Shown here one piece after another: positions 10,855 to 23,292 of a stretch of DNA of 64,000 nucleotides. Position 1 is the stretch's first letter. The number at the start of each line of letters is the position of its first letter. A program made the translations under genes and the position numbers. The stretch is from the NCBI GenBank assembly GCA_016808115.1, contig JAEQBH010000901.1, forward strand, positions 62,001 to 126,000. Direction: 5' to 3'. A model generated the notes under the pieces. The model made no database searches. It was not told the origin of the DNA and worked only from the letters and a program-made list of their open reading frames with translations. This stretch comes from Tetrastigma voinierianum. Lineage: Eukaryota > Streptophyta > Magnoliopsida > Vitales > Vitaceae.

Positions 10855-12412
10855 TGATAGGTTGAAGCGGAATCAACAAAATTTATATCTAAGTTCCTCC
10901 TACGCCGTCGTCAAACTCTTTGTGATATGGCAGTCTAAGAGATTAGAACACGGGATGGGTTTTTCATCCTAGGAATGATTTGCATAAGTGTGAAAAGGTA
11001 AGGCTTTCTATTTGGATTTTTAGTTTGTTTTTCTTCAAAAGCAGTGAGTAGTTTGAAAATTTAATAGCATGGGCGAAAGTGATGTGTGAAAAGGTAACTT
11101 TGAATTAGGTCACTAACCTTGATAACATAGGGCAAACAAGTGTCCTCGGGTTTTATCTTCGCATTATGACAAGCGACACATGGTCGTATGCTTAGGATCT
11201 TTGTTTTAAGCCCAGCAAGCCTAACCCCTGAGAAACCACTCTATTTGAGTCAACACGAAACATGCATCTATAGCCCCTTTTAGTTTGAAACCCTAACATT
11301 GACATCATTTTGAAATTGGCTCGTAAAGACCATCCCCAAAAACCACAGTGCATCTAGCAATAAGTATACCTTTGTGTCATAAAAGCGTGGTAAGTGGCCA
11401 ATTAATGACGTTAAATGATATTAATACTAGTTTGAGAAGATGGGAGCCATAAATACGTGCACAGTAGCATTATTACATGAGAATAACGCACATGCCTTAC
11501 ATGACCAGCTGGCTTCCTTATCTTCAAAACGGGAGGTAGCGAAGCATCTCTTGAGTTGTATCTCAGAGAGGGGGTGTTTGGCGACCTAGAAAATGAAGAA
11601 AGAGGAGGAGAGAGAAGAGAAAAACCCTAGCTGAAGGCTGGGAATGTTTACATGAAAATAAAAATTGTGCCAAAATGACTATATCGATTTCTTCTCTTCT
11701 TTGTTGTTACAAAAACTGTGTGAGGGAGTTTATAAACAAGAGGCCCACCCCGTTTATGTGAAACTACAATAAAGCCTAACATTTTGGCTAAAATAAAGGA
11801 CAAGAGTAATACACGAAATGAAATTAGGTTTGCATTAGTACAAAGGTGACAAGGCCCATTTCAATTTCATGATATAAAAATTCCATATAGATAACAATCC
11901 ACCAAGGTCATGAGTCGAAATTCTATAAGTGTGAATTTGTATCGATTAATGTGATACAGATGATGTGCTAGTTTTTGCGGGCAGTGAGACAGAATCCCCA
12001 CCGGATCCGATTCTGATTTCTTTAGAGATGCAGGAAATTTTAAGTATGATCTGAGTACCATGATACGTGAGGCCGCAATCTTAGCGAAATTCCACAGGTG
12101 TGATCTTATTTGCATGGCCCTCTTGCTCTATCTGCACCAACTTTATCACTTTGCCTTCATTTCTTTGATTTTTTGGTATGTTTGATGGTGATATTAGGTT
12201 TAATCTTCATGGTTTAGCATATGTCTCGATATTGAACTCTCGAAAGTGCCTTGAAAAACTTGCAAAACAATAAAAAATAACCTCTAGCGGCATAAGTGAT
12301 CATAAGAACACTTGAACACTTCAATTGGCATAATGACATGATTAGTGCACAAAAAGCGCTCAAAACCTATGAAATAGGGTCCCAAAATAGCTAACTTTTT
12401 GAGCCTTAATCA
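10855..12412 (-). repeat. Z1 3' LTR
   Basis: It runs from TGATAGG at 10,855 to TTAATCA at 12,412 and matches 19,077-20,643 at both ends and through most of its length. A block at about 11,855-12,120 does not align well with its partner. A minus-strand TATA-like motif occurs near 11,730 (TTATAAAC). Confidence 0.85.
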
Positions 12413-12421
12413 CCACCCAAA
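12413..12421 (-). other. Z1 polypurine tract
   Basis: The plus strand CCACCCAAA reads TTTGGGTGG on the element strand, directly abutting the 3' LTR, as expected for the plus-strand primer. Confidence 0.6.
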
Positions 12422-13632
12422 CGGCGATTCTTTGAGTGCAGCGATGCAAAAGCTAAAGGAAATGCATGCGTGATTTTCAAAAAGTTTATTATTCAAAAAG
12501 TTATATACAAATAAATATTATCTTCATTGAGAAAATTGACACAAGTTTGAAAACCTACATGAAAGAGCCAAAACCATTCAAAACAATTTCGAGTCAATAT
12601 TGGTTCCATGACTTTTAACTTGAATTTCCACGAAGTCTAATGGTTCTTTATGTAACCAGGTCGAACGATAAATTGCAAAATTGTTCCTCCTAACCTAGCA
12701 GGTAGCATGGCCTTAAGGTACGTTGAGCAACTAGATAAGGATAGTTACACCTTTGCTTGTCTTTAAGCAACTACATTGTAGGGTGCAATGCTTTGAAACC
12801 CGATTTCTCCAAAGTCGTGTAGCGAAGGTCCACCGATGACTCCAACCAATTAGGGTTTAGGGCACATCAAGCAAAAAAAGGATCATGACCACCAAACTCT
12901 CTGAGCTTCACCGGGACTGGGGCCAAACTTAAATCAGCACCTACAAATCGTTAGCTCTACCTGCCCACCCGTGAACATAAATGATGACTCCCAGCCAATT
13001 AAGGCTTAGGCATCTATTGGGGCTTCAAAGGCTTTAGCCGCCTGGGTAGTGCTGGGTTTCAAAGCGAGCTTCACGACTTTATTTTTCTTTCTTCTTTTCT
13101 TTTGCTTTTCTTTTTGCTTTTTCTTTTCTTTTCTTTTGGAAGACTACATTGGTCTTCATATGTGGGTAACACAAACCTATCATGGGTTGCCAACATGCCT
13201 AAAGCCGGCTATGCAAAGTGAAAGGAGGTAAACCAATTCACAGCCTATTGAAACAATCTGGTGTGCAGTGTGTGAATTAGCTTAAGGGAGAAATGTTCAA
13301 GTTAAGCATCTTTAAGACTTCAACTTACCAAAAAAATTATATCAAACATGGAATTTGTTCTAACATAAAGGTGACAAACGGGGTTTCAAATTTTTTTTCC
13401 AACAAAAGGCAATTCAATTGTCGATTAAAAGCGATTCAATTGTTCAATTGAAAGAAAAAAAAAACGATTACACATGGTGGAAGGCACAAAAACATGATAT
13501 GCAAAATTACATACTAGGAGTTTTGAGACATAGAAACAGCGAACCATAAGAAGAAACAAATTTGAACATCGAGGACATGTGGAGCATGAAAATTGCAACT
13601 GTAGGCTCTCAGTATGGTGGGGATTGTAGGTC
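12422..13632 (-). other. Z1 3' noncoding region with a pyrimidine tract
   Basis: There is no coding motif between the pol stop and the PPT. A long C/T tract at 13,079-13,139 on the plus strand (purine-rich on the element strand) is conserved in Z2 at about 51,931-51,992. The Phe-rich frame at 13,049-13,231 is this tract and not a gene. Collinear similarity with 51,256-52,330 shows Z1 and Z2 are one family. Confidence 0.7.
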
Positions 13633-14919
13633 TCATGGAGGATCCAGCAGGAGAATTTCTTCACTGCTGGCCTGCTGCACCACATAAGGTTTCACCCTCT
13701 GTTCGTTGACTTTAAACACCCTGTTATCATCTGGATTGATTAGATCTACTGAACCATTGGGGTATGCCTGTTGGACAATGAATGGACACATCCCGTCGTG
13801 ACTTGAGCTTGCTGGAAATAGATGGAGTTTACGGAGTCGTATAAAAGAACTTAGTCTCCCTCTTTAAAATTCTTCTGATTATCATTTGATCATGCCATGC
13901 TGATTTTTCCTTCTGTCTTAATTCAAATAGGCATCATTCGTATTTCTTCAACTCATTGAGATCGAGGAACCTCTTGATGACCTGCCAGGTCACGTGATGT
14001 GATTGCATTTCAGCGCGGCATGCTGATTCTCGGCTGGAAGGTGACGGCACGCATGGAGTGACAATGGGGACGTTAAGTTGTGTGTAGTGTGACATGGTGG
14101 AGTGTGAGACGAGTTTGATAGACCAATCTTTCATGGACTTTGCAGCTGTTCAGATGATTATCTCCCTATTGGCAAGTTACCTTGACCCGACTTTGTTTGA
14201 GGATGGTAGGGTGGCCACTTTGTGTTTCCACACCATATTTAGCCATGAGGTTTTCAAATGGTTTATTACGAAATAGGGGCCTCCATCCCACTTAATAATG
14301 GTTTCGGTACCCCCGAGCACGGAAAAGATATTGGCTTTCAAGAATTTAATTACCACCATTGTCATTGGTCTTCTGAGGGGATTGCTTTAACCCATTTGGA
14401 GACATAGTCTACTCCACCAAAATGTATGTATGACCATATGATGGGGAGAAAAAGGTCCCATGAAATCGATGCCCCACACATGAATGGTCGACCACTAAAA
14501 TTGGGTTCAAAGGCATCATATGGCGAGACGACTTCAGTCTTTACAGCATCTGTCACATACGGCACATTGGTGTGCTTCCTTGAATAAGGAAAGGCCGGTA
14601 GAAACCATTTATGCTTGCAACCATTTCTTGTTTTAAGAGCAAAATGACCACCACAGGCACTCTCATGGCAGTGGTTCAAGATTCCTAACTGTTCCTCCTC
14701 GAGACACTTCACGATTATTTGATGCACAATACTTGAATAAGAAGGGCTCTTCCCGATGTAAGAATGGATCTTAGCAAAAGTACTTCCTATCTGGCCTTTC
14801 CACTTTCGGTTGGAGTTTCTCCTGTGGAGAAAATTGGCAATGTGAGCATACCGGGGAGTTTTCGGTGCATCGAGTTCCTCGGGAAATTCATCATTGATGG
14901 GTGGACTATGAGGTGTCAT
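13633..14919 (-). pseudogene. pol: Z1 integrase, decayed
   Basis: Integrase inserts element cDNA. The N-terminal zinc-finger region reads CHESACGGHFALKT (near 14,670) inside a 185-codon open stretch at 14,362-14,919. The same frame ends GGVDYVSKWVKAIP (about 14,370-14,420), the region just after the first catalytic Asp in the plant gypsy core. Frames are then broken. The C-terminus is recognisable from a stretch of the form VNEQRVKPYVVQQA, and the stop is near 13,633. Expected zinc-finger cysteines downstream of the His pair are lost to indels. Confidence 0.8.
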
Positions 14920-15460
14920 GAGCTATTGTTAACCTTGTGAGGATGATCTTACCACATTCTCTACTCCTTCTTGTCTTTAATTTGCAAATTAAACTCTGAT
15001 AGAAGAACCCATCGGATGAGCCTTGCTTTTGCATTTTATTTTGGTCGGGAGGTATTTGAATCGGAATGGTGCGCAAAATGACTATATCGGACCCGACCCA
15101 GTATGCTCGAGAAATTTGTCTAGAGCATATACACGCCAACAATTCACTTCTGCGTAGTAGTATAATTCCTTTGTCGTCATTCAAGGTTTTGCTTGCATAA
15201 TAGACCACATGAGGTTTCCATTTCTCTTTAGTGAAATCTTGCTCTATGCGAGGTCACTTGCATCACACATTACTTAGTATAGCGCGGTTCAGGTGCTCGG
15301 ACTATTGGGGCAGTAGTCAAATGAGATTTCAGCTCTTCAAAGCTCTCCTGGCATTCTCTCTCCCAAACAAACTTGGCATCTTTCTCTAGGAGCTTGTACA
15401 GGGGTTTAGCAATCTTCGAGAAGTCTTTAATGTGCGATCTATAAAAACACATGACCGAGG
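14920..15460 (-). pseudogene. pol: Z1 RNase H, decayed
   Basis: Fragments on the minus strand read IKDFSKIAKPLYKLLEKDAK (15,452 downward), which is the RT-RNase H connection. YYASKTLND (about 15,200) and SRAYWVGSDIVI follow, matching the gypsy RNase H with its usual spacing. A frameshift lies between the two open stretches (15,270-15,452 and 14,906-15,208). Confidence 0.75.
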
Positions 15461-16340
15461 AATTGCCTAATCATTTACACTTGTTGGGGCGCGGGTTTGG
15501 AAATAAGTTCGATCTTTGCTTTATCAACTTCTATTCCCCTGGCCAGAAATAATGTGCTTGATCTGAATTCCTTGGTTAACCATAAAATGACATTTCTCCA
15601 GTTAAGCACAAGTTCTTTTCTATGCACCTCTGTGTAGCTTCCAGTTGGTCGGGCGTGTAAATTGCCTCCATATACGGTGATGTCATCCATAGTAGACCTC
15701 CATTATGCGCTCCGCCCATATCATTGAACATACTAAGCATACACATACGAAGCATTGGCCGGTCGCGTTGCAAAGGCGAGGCATCCTCATAAGCATACGT
15801 GCCAAATGGACAAGTGAAAGTGGTCTTTTCACGATCTTGGGGCAATCTCTATCGGAAATATCACGAAGATGCCCCATCAAAAAACAATAGAATGGGTTGT
15901 CCGGGGCCTAACTTTCAGGCTTATCAATAAAGGCGAAGTGGTCTTCGTGTTACCTCATTGAGCCTCCTATAGTCAATGCACACTCTCAAGCGAGTGATTT
16001 AGTCGGGTAGACAATTCTTCCCACCCTTTTCATTGCTGGTAGTCACTCTGAGTTTCTTAGGTACCACACGAGTCCGGACTTACCAAGTACTATCGAGAAA
16101 TGGGATAAAATGATACCAGCTTGGAGCAATTTAAAACCTCAATGTGAACTACTTCTGCGGTGGGGGTTCAACTTTGTGTTGGGACCTAATGCTTTAGACT
16201 CCTCTTCTAAATAGATGTGATGGGTACAGTTGATGGTTGTGCTCAAATCAGAAATTTTCCATCCCAATGCTTGCTTGGTCCTTTTTAGAAGGTGTAGCAG
16301 GTTATCCTCGTGCGAGTGAAAGTCACTTGATGAGAAATTA
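15461..16340 (-). pseudogene. pol: Z1 reverse transcriptase, decayed
   Basis: The catalytic motif is present as MDDITVYG at 15,667-15,690. Upstream, DREKTTFTCPFGTYAY (about 15,800-15,840) is the block before the RT palm. Downstream, GIEVDKAKIELISK (about 15,490-15,540) is the thumb region. The block expected as FRRMPFGLCNAP is scrambled by indels at about 15,770. The remaining N-terminal part, up to about 16,340, is visible only as short pieces in several frames. Short plus-strand frames here are shadows. Confidence 0.8.
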
Positions 16341-16639
16341 CATCAAACGCTCATTTGTTTAAAATGCATACTGGTCGGTAGGGTGGGTTTGAGCTCTAGG
16401 CTGTTGAGGTCCCATTTGGTTCATCACCGGTTAATAAATTAAAATTCTGTTTTCCTTCTCAAATACTACCCTTGCACTAAATTCATGCTTTGAGGTTCTT
16501 GCACCTGGACACTCGGACAATTTGGGTTAATAAATCTTGCTCTGTGCTCATTAGCTTGTTCTTCAAGAGGTGCATCTATTACCCACGAGACTTCTTCACG
16601 GTCATCTTCCTACGAGTGCATATACCTTTTACTCGAATG

Positions 16640-16990
16640 AAAAATATTGAGTTCTAAGGTCATATTCCCCAAATGTGAGTTGCATAACCGGATTTGAGTT
16701 TATTATGACATTTGAAGTGGCGAAATGGCCTCCCAAAATAATGGGCACATGGTTGGGTCCCAAGCACTGTAGGTTAATATGAAGTGATACAACAAAGTCC
16801 CTTTGGATAGTAAAATCGATCCACTTGTGAGAACATCCTCAATGGTCCCTTTTGGTATTTTAATAGATCTATCGGCTAATGGCAGTGTGATGGAGGTGGG
16901 TTTGGTTCACCCAAGCCAATTCTTGTACATAAGTCAAGGCAAAGGTTCACACTAGCTCCTAAATCTAACAGTGCTTTCTCCTTTAAAGCC
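16640..16990 (-). pseudogene. pol: Z1 aspartic protease, decayed
   Basis: The minus strand reads KALLDLGASVNL (about 16,945-16,985). Its D-L-G-A-S active site is the form usual in Athila/Tat elements, where chromoviruses have D-S-G. Further along the strand, a stretch matching PNHVPIILGRPF (about 16,725) is the second conserved protease block. Indels break the frame. Confidence 0.75.
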
Positions 16991-18760
16991 TCCAATATTA
17001 GCAGGATGTAGGACATCTGGGTCTTTGTATTTCAAAAGTCTTGCATTCGATGGCACTCTTTCGGTCGAGAAAGGCCTTTTCCTTCACATTGAGACCATCT
17101 TTCACGATATGGAATCATGAAGAATTTTGCGTAAGTGGGGACTTATGATCATATCAAGGGAGAGGAATAGTAACTTTCACTTGCCATGAAACCTACAGCA
17201 TTTCGATTGGTTCGGAACTTTTCCTTTTCCGGAGAGCTTGTGGGAATGGTGGTGATATACTGATCTTCTTCTCTTCCCTATTGGGTTTCTGTTCTTCTTG
17301 TGGATAATCAACTAGTGTTGAATCTATTTGGCGAATTTAGAGATGGAGTGCATTGGCTTCAATTCTACACCACTTCTAAGTCCGCATTGCTTTAACTTCG
17401 TTCGACATTTTGGATCATTGGTCAAGCAAGTTTCTGTTCGCTCCTCTGCGATGTTCTTTTGTGGCAGGAAGGGATCCTTGCCACTACAAATCCTGCCATT
17501 TGTTGAGTTGGATCATTCTTGAAATTCGAATGCATATTGTCCGAGTTTCTGTTTAGTGAGCTTTCTCTTTTGCTTCAATTTTTTGATTAGTTTGAACATT
17601 CGGCACCTTACGTTTCTTCTACAAGCGTGCCTACCACTTTGCTTAAGTTTAGGATTGCACATTCAACGGGAGAAAGAAGCGAAGGAGAAATTTGTTGTTG
17701 TATTTAAGTGGAATCAAGCTGTTTCTTTGTGCTCTGGAGGGCATATGCGAGAGGGTTTTAAGCTTCCGCGACGGAGTTTGGATGATTTCTCGAGTTAGGG
17801 TTATGGCTGATACCATATGAGGGTATCTATAGGTGGTTTATTTTGATTTAGGACATGGGCATGCTCACAGAGCGAGTGCTCCTCGGGGTGATTGTTGATT
17901 GAAAATTGAAGCGAAAGTTGGGATACGGATAATTCATTAGCTGTTGCATTTCATCTTTGATTTTTTCATTCGGCTCATCCAAATCTTCCTAGTTAAAGTG
18001 GTCAATTTTTTCTTTCATCTCTGTGTCTTGAGAAAGATGCATACATGCCCCCTCGAGTTAGTTAAAGGCCACTGATCTTTGAAGCCTTGGTCGGTTCATC
18101 CCGTACCTTTGAGGTTTCAGCCACATAGTTGAGAATTGTGGCTTAAATCGGTTTTGCTCAAAAATTACCTCCACACATAGTCTCCAATAGTTGCTTCATG
18201 GTTGGAGACATACCATCATAGAAAGTGGTTTACGGCATCCATGTATCAAACCCATGATGTGGGGCCTTTTGTGATGGTCTCCTGCATTTTAAATCTCCCA
18301 GTACTTGATAAAACCTCACCATCTTGGTACGCAAAGGTATAGAATTTGTCTTTTCAAATTGTTGGTCTTATGAGCGAAGAACTTCTTCGGGAGTGCACTG
18401 CAGCTATTGTTCTAATGGTTCTATTTTCAGTGAGTTTAGCGAATCTTGGCCTTGTCATAGGGTCGGTCAAATGCTTTTTTAGCTTAAAGCAAATCCATGT
18501 CCATCATTCCTTCCTTAAAGGTAGTGCATACTTCCTCAAAATCCCTAATATGAGTGTATGGATTTTCATTTTTCCATGCATGATACGTGGGAGTAGAACA
18601 AGTAGAGACCTCAACTTGCTACATCTTGGTAGGGGTATGATGCGAGGAAGGGGCACTAACTTTAGGAGGTGAATATAGTCCCTCATCGATCTATAGGCTG
18701 TTGGATTCATTGGGGGTACAGGCGACTACATTGTTCCTCGGGTAGAGATCCATGTTTTCA
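16991..18760 (-). pseudogene. gag: Z1 gag and gag-pol linker, decayed
   Basis: Gag is the capsid precursor. The start is near 18,710, where the minus frame opens MNPTAYRSMRDYI. The best-kept capsid piece is FYDGMSPTMKQLLETMCGG at about 18,170-18,230, a standard phrase of plant non-chromovirus gag. Between them are short fragments in all three frames. From about 18,000 down to 17,000 only a low-complexity linker remains. Frames such as 17,328-17,522 on the plus strand are shadows. Confidence 0.65.
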
Positions 18761-19058
18761 CTATAATGTCTTGGCCCAGTGTCTTGATCCTTTGTAATCT
18801 ACACATTCCTCTTGTCCGGGTGCGCATAAGCTGTTACCTGGCGAGACCACAACCAAACGGCTTAAACCAACTTGCAAAAAGGTTAGGGTTAACTTCTAAA
18901 ATAAAAGCGAGGGCGTATGATAAACAAAAGCGGTGAAGTTACTGAAGTAGTGAAAACTTTGCGGGTTAGTGCAGCGGGTTACAAAAGAGTTAAAGGTTAC
19001 GCCGCTTGTGATGTTGATCCGCAGTACACTTGACTCATCAAGCGTAGTTTGGCACCAT
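18761..19058 (-). other. Z1 leader
   Basis: Untranslated sequence between the PBS and gag. I see no gene or repeat in it. Confidence 0.5.
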
Positions 19059-19073
19059 CCGACAGCGGCGCCA
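19059..19073 (-). other. Z1 primer-binding site (tRNA-Asp type)
   Basis: The plus strand CCGACAGCGGCGCCA reads TGGCGCCGCTGTCGG on the element strand. This differs at two bases from TGGCGCCGTTGCCGG, the complement of the plant tRNA-Asp 3' end. It lies three bases from the LTR. Confidence 0.75.
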
Positions 19074-19076
19074 TTT

Positions 19077-20643
19077 TGATTCGTGCCACAGTAGGGTGAC
19101 CCGGAATCAATAAAATTTATATCCTAAGTTCTTTCACTGCTGCTTGGTAGTCAAGGCTACTTTGCGTTATAGCGATCTAGGGTCGAACACGGGGATGGGT
19201 TTCATCCACAAAATGATTTGCATAAGTATTGAAAAGGTAAGGCTTTCTATTTGGATTTTTGGATTTGTTTCAAAAACAGTGTGAGTAGTTTGAAAATTTA
19301 ATAACTGTAAAGACTGAAAGTGATATGTGAAAAGGTAACTTTGAAGATTAGGTCACTAACTTGATAACATAGGGCAAACAAGTGTCCTCGGGTTTTATCT
19401 TCGCATTGACGAAGCAACCTATAGTCAGGCCATAACCGGATCTTTGTTTAACTAGCAAACCCTATTACTGAAACCACTCTAATTTGAGTCAACGGAAAGC
19501 GTGCATACATAGCTACTTTTAGTTTGAAACTATTGATTTCAACATCATTTTTAGTGGCTCGTAAAGACCATCTAAAGCCAGGTATCAGCAATAAGTATAC
19601 ACGTATCCTAAAGCATGGTAAGTATTGAGGCGAATTAATGACATTAAATGATATTGGCCTAGTTTGAAGATGGGAGCCATAAATGTTTGTGGCATTCAAC
19701 ACATGAGGACAACTTTGTAACTCTTGTAATGGTAGCTTCATCTCTTAGAAAGAGGCAGCCAAGCATCTCTTGAGTTGTCATCATAAAGAGGGTGTTTGGC
19801 AACTGAAAATGAGAGAAAGAGGAGAAGAGAAAAGCAAACCACTAGCGGCTGAGATATTTACATGAAAATAAAAATTGTGCCAAAATATTTCTCTCGATTT
19901 CTTCTACTTCTTTGTTACAAAACTATAGAGGGTTTATATAGGCCACCCATTTATGAAAGCTGATAAAGCGCAACATTTTGGAAATTTAAAATAAAGACGG
20001 AGTAATACATCGAAATGAAATTAGGTTTGCATTAATTACAAAGGATGACAAGGCGAGCAATTATTAGGCACAAAATTTCGCTGAGTAGCGAAATCACAGG
20101 CGAAATCAGAAATTTAGCTAGGCATTCAACGTTGCGCTAGCGTTCTGCCTTCGCGAAAATTGGCTAACATGGCTACGATGATAGCAGCTGGATTTTTAGC
20201 TAAGGCAGGTGTGGCGAAATCATGAGTGCAGAAAATTCACATTTTGTGGGATTAAGTACCACATCATGATTGCGAAATTTTCGCAATCCCAACGAAACCC
20301 TAACAATCTGTGAAATTCCTTGAATATTGATCTTAATTGTATTTCTATCTATCTTTACTTTTGAAGCTTTATCACTTTCAAAAGCTAATTCTTTCTTTGA
20401 TTTTGGTATGTTTGATGGCTGATGATTGGGTTAATCTTGTGGTTTAAGCGTAATAATACCGATATTGAGCTACCAGTGCGCAAAAACACATAAAAAACCA
20501 AAAATAACTCCTTTGGCATAAATTGATACTAAGAACTACACGAACACTTCAATTGGCATAATTGACATGATTAGTGCGCGAAGCACTTTCAAAAACTATC
20601 GAAAATAGGGTCAGAAATAGCGAGCTTTGATAACAATAAATCA
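19077..20643 (-). repeat. Z1 5' LTR
   Basis: TGATTCGTGCCAC at 19,077 to AAATCA at 20,643. It matches 10,855-12,412 and the Z2 LTRs. The minus-strand TATA motif is in the phrase GGGTTTATATAGGCC (about 19,929-19,943, plus strand). A cluster of GCGAAATTT-like words at about 20,065-20,300 is shared with Z2 but poorly represented in the Z1 3' LTR. Confidence 0.85.
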
Positions 20644-21773
20644 GTCTAACACCCCTTGGTCTGACATCAATAATCTCCTCAAGGTATATGTGGATTCTTG
20701 ACTCGATAGACTTCCCATGGGAGTCGAAAACGCGAATCGAGGTGAGCGAAGAGATATGACCTCGAGTTGGAGAGATAAATGCGTGGTCGACACGAGCTGA
20801 GCTCTACGGGCGAAGCTGAGCTCTGCGTGGCGAGCTCTCACAGGGACCAACGACCTCTGGGACGGGGAATCTGTGCCTCCCTACCAGGTGAGTCTAACAG
20901 ACCTCTTGGCGACCTCTATTGTTGACCTGCCCATTTTATTTATTCGGAGTAAAGACCATAACTTGGTTTACAGGGGTCCAGTGAAATTCAAAAAGCCTAA
21001 CATCAATTTCATTGATGTGGCTACAATTACTAGGGCGCACTACGAAATTCCAGCACCCTTCCTTAAAATCTGCTCTAAGGTTGAATTTGGCTAACGCCTT
21101 TCTGCACAATGTGGCGACCAAAGTAGTTTAAAAATGCGACCAAACATTCCCTAAGGCAAGATAACACTTCCAAGCGTTCCTTAGGGTAGAAAATGGCCAA
21201 GTAGGAGAAGATTCTCTTGGATGTTGAAACTCTCAGAATTACGGTCTTTGCATAGTTCTTGTCACGAGGAAGGGGCTCCCTCTTCCTTCTTGGGAGACCA
21301 CATGGTCTAGATTGGCCGGAGAAAATCTAGAGAGAGTGAGCTTCTCACTCTATCATCTCACTTTATCTCATTTTCTTTTTCTTATGAATCATAATCATTA
21401 TTTTAAAAGGGGAAGGTTTCTCCTCTTTCTACAAGCCATGTCATTTCCTTGATTTTTTTCTTTTATTTGCTTTTGTGTTGGGTCCCTCTATTTCTCTATT
21501 ATTCTTCATTTAAGTCTCTATTACTTTCCCTTACTTGTTATTTCTCCAAATTTCACTTGAACATATAAAACTACCACAATTGGCGAGAGTCGCCGTTTCT
21601 AATTCAGTATCTTACCTTTTTCCACTTGGGTTCATCTCTGATTCAAAAATCATTTAATCAAAATTCATCTAAAAATTCCAAAAATAAAAATAATACCCAA
21701 GTTGGCCCAATTATACCCGGAATATATAATAATTTTTATTATAAAAATTCTAGGGTATTTTTGGGGCGTTACA
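20644..21773 (-). repeat. Tekay-like 3' LTR, proximal part
   Basis: This is the continuation of the LTR after Z1. It starts inside the 190-bp array (GTCTAACACC) and ends GGGGCGTTACA at 21,773, which is TGTAACGCCCC on the element strand. It matches 28,730-29,901. Frames at 20,641-21,121 and 21,626-21,893 are chance. Confidence 0.85.
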
Positions 21774-21790
21774 ACTCTCCCCCACTTAAT
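21774..21790 (-). other. Tekay-like polypurine tract
   Basis: The element strand reads AAGTGGGGGAGAGT immediately before TGTAACGCC, preceded by the phrase TTTCGAGGACGAAATTT. This PPT context is characteristic of plant Tekay/Del elements. Confidence 0.85.
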
Positions 21791-21799
21791 AAAATTTCG

Positions 21800-23290
21800 T
21801 CCTCGAAATTACCTTGATCAACAGTTCAGGATCTTTGCTTTGCCGCATAGGTCTCATCACTTTCAGTGGCTTAGGTCTTGTGGTTTCTCCTGACACTTTG
21901 ACTAAGCGGAATCTTCTTTGTTCGTAATTCTTTCACTTCACGATAAAATCTCTTGGCTCTTCTTCATCGATTAAATCACGGTCTCAACTCAATTGTCTCG
22001 AAGAGACTACATGTGGCAGGTGGGACTATCCTCACCGCATTGAGACAAATACGATATGGATCTTCTCGAGTCCGGAGGTAATGCAATCTGTATGCCCACT
22101 TGGATCACTGTAAATCAGACTTCATAAAGGGACGATAAATCCCAGGCTCAACTTGCCATTTTGAAATCTCATACCTTTTCCAGCGATCTTTCAAAAACAC
22201 TTTTCGCCGATCTCATATCGAATATCCTTTCTTTTCATGTCGGCATATGATTTCTGTCCATCGGTGGCCACCTTCAATCTTTCTCTTATCATTTTCACTT
22301 TTCTTGATCTCCGTATCAGAAGTCGAGTTAATCCTTTTCTTTCTCCAATTCCGTACAACATGATTGTTCACCATTTTCTCCCATATAAATCCTCATAGGC
22401 GCCATTCGATACTTGATTGGGCGTTGTTGTACACAAAATTCAGCTAAAGCAATGTGTCGATCTGACTACCCTCGAGATCGATCACCTGACTCCTTAACAT
22501 ATCTTAAGAATCTATATCACTCTCTCAGATTGTCCATCCGTTTGTGGGTGGAACGCGGTACTGAAGTTCAGTCGAGTGCCCAAGGCCTCTTGCAGGAATT
22601 TCCCAAATCTAAAGTGACCTCGGATCTCGATGAAATAATGGATCTGAAGTCCCATGTATAGATTTGGCTGTGATATCTGACTCTGCTAGCTTGTCAAGTG
22701 AATAGTCGGTTCTCCTTCTGATAGGAAGTGGTGACTTGGTCGTGTCGGGTCTCACCTACGACCAAAGGCGAGTCATGCCTTACTCACAATCGATGGTAAC
22801 CCGACCCTGCAAATCCATGGTGATTGATTACATTTCACTCAGGTATTCTAATAGGCTACTGCAATAATCCAGAAGGAACTTGATGCTCTTGCCTTTACTC
22901 TTTGACACAAACACTTGGTTACAAGTCGACATCTCTTTTCATCCCGGGACCACCCGAGGCCAATGACATTTTAAATCTCGTACATCTTTGTGCTCTTTTG
23001 GGATGGATAGCAAAATCCACTATGCCCTCTTCAAGTATGGATTCCTCAAATCATTACGATCGAATTACACAAACCCGATCCTTACAATACAAAAACTCCA
23101 TTTTCGTTCTTTGTGAATTCAATTTCTTTCACATTTCCAATCGATTTATTGTGGCGACCAATTTTCGTCTTTCTTTGTGCCTACAGCACTCGGTTCAACA
23201 AGCTTCGGTCTTGTTATCAGATTGTTGCCACTCACAGTACCATCGTCGTATAATGACGAATGGGCATTCATTTCAGCGTTCGTATTGATT
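21800..23290 (-). pseudogene. pol: Tekay-like integrase with chromodomain-like tail, decayed
   Basis: Minus-strand reading across frames gives TRLNFSTAFHPQTDGQSERV (about 22,510-22,570), which includes the catalytic Glu region of the core. QSSIEWRL-like and FVYNNAQSS pieces follow. Further along, VEPGIY(R)PF at about 22,145 is the GPF-like C-terminal module. ELRTKKIPL ... RRNHKT at about 21,855-21,930 resembles the chromodomain that targets chromoviruses to histone marks. The zinc-finger end nearest 23,290 is not readable. Frames on the plus strand (22,413-22,661; 22,902-23,288) are shadows. Confidence 0.75.
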
Positions 23291-23292
23291 TT

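Larger units (their letters stand above)
10855..20643 (-). mobile_element. Z1: Athila-like Ty3/gypsy element
   Basis: A 9.8-kb element on the minus strand with LTRs at 19,077-20,643 (5') and 10,855-12,412 (3'). LTR ends are TGAT.../...AATCA, and a tRNA-Asp-type PBS lies at 19,059-19,073. Gag, protease, RT, RNase H and integrase follow in that order toward the left, all decayed. It sits inside the 190-bp array of the Tekay-like 3' LTR. The flanks GTTCTAATACCC (10,843-10,854) and GTCTAACACCCC (20,644-20,655) are near copies. Pol motifs and the PBS point to the Athila/Tat (non-chromovirus) branch. Athila-like is the closest label I can give. Confidence 0.85.
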
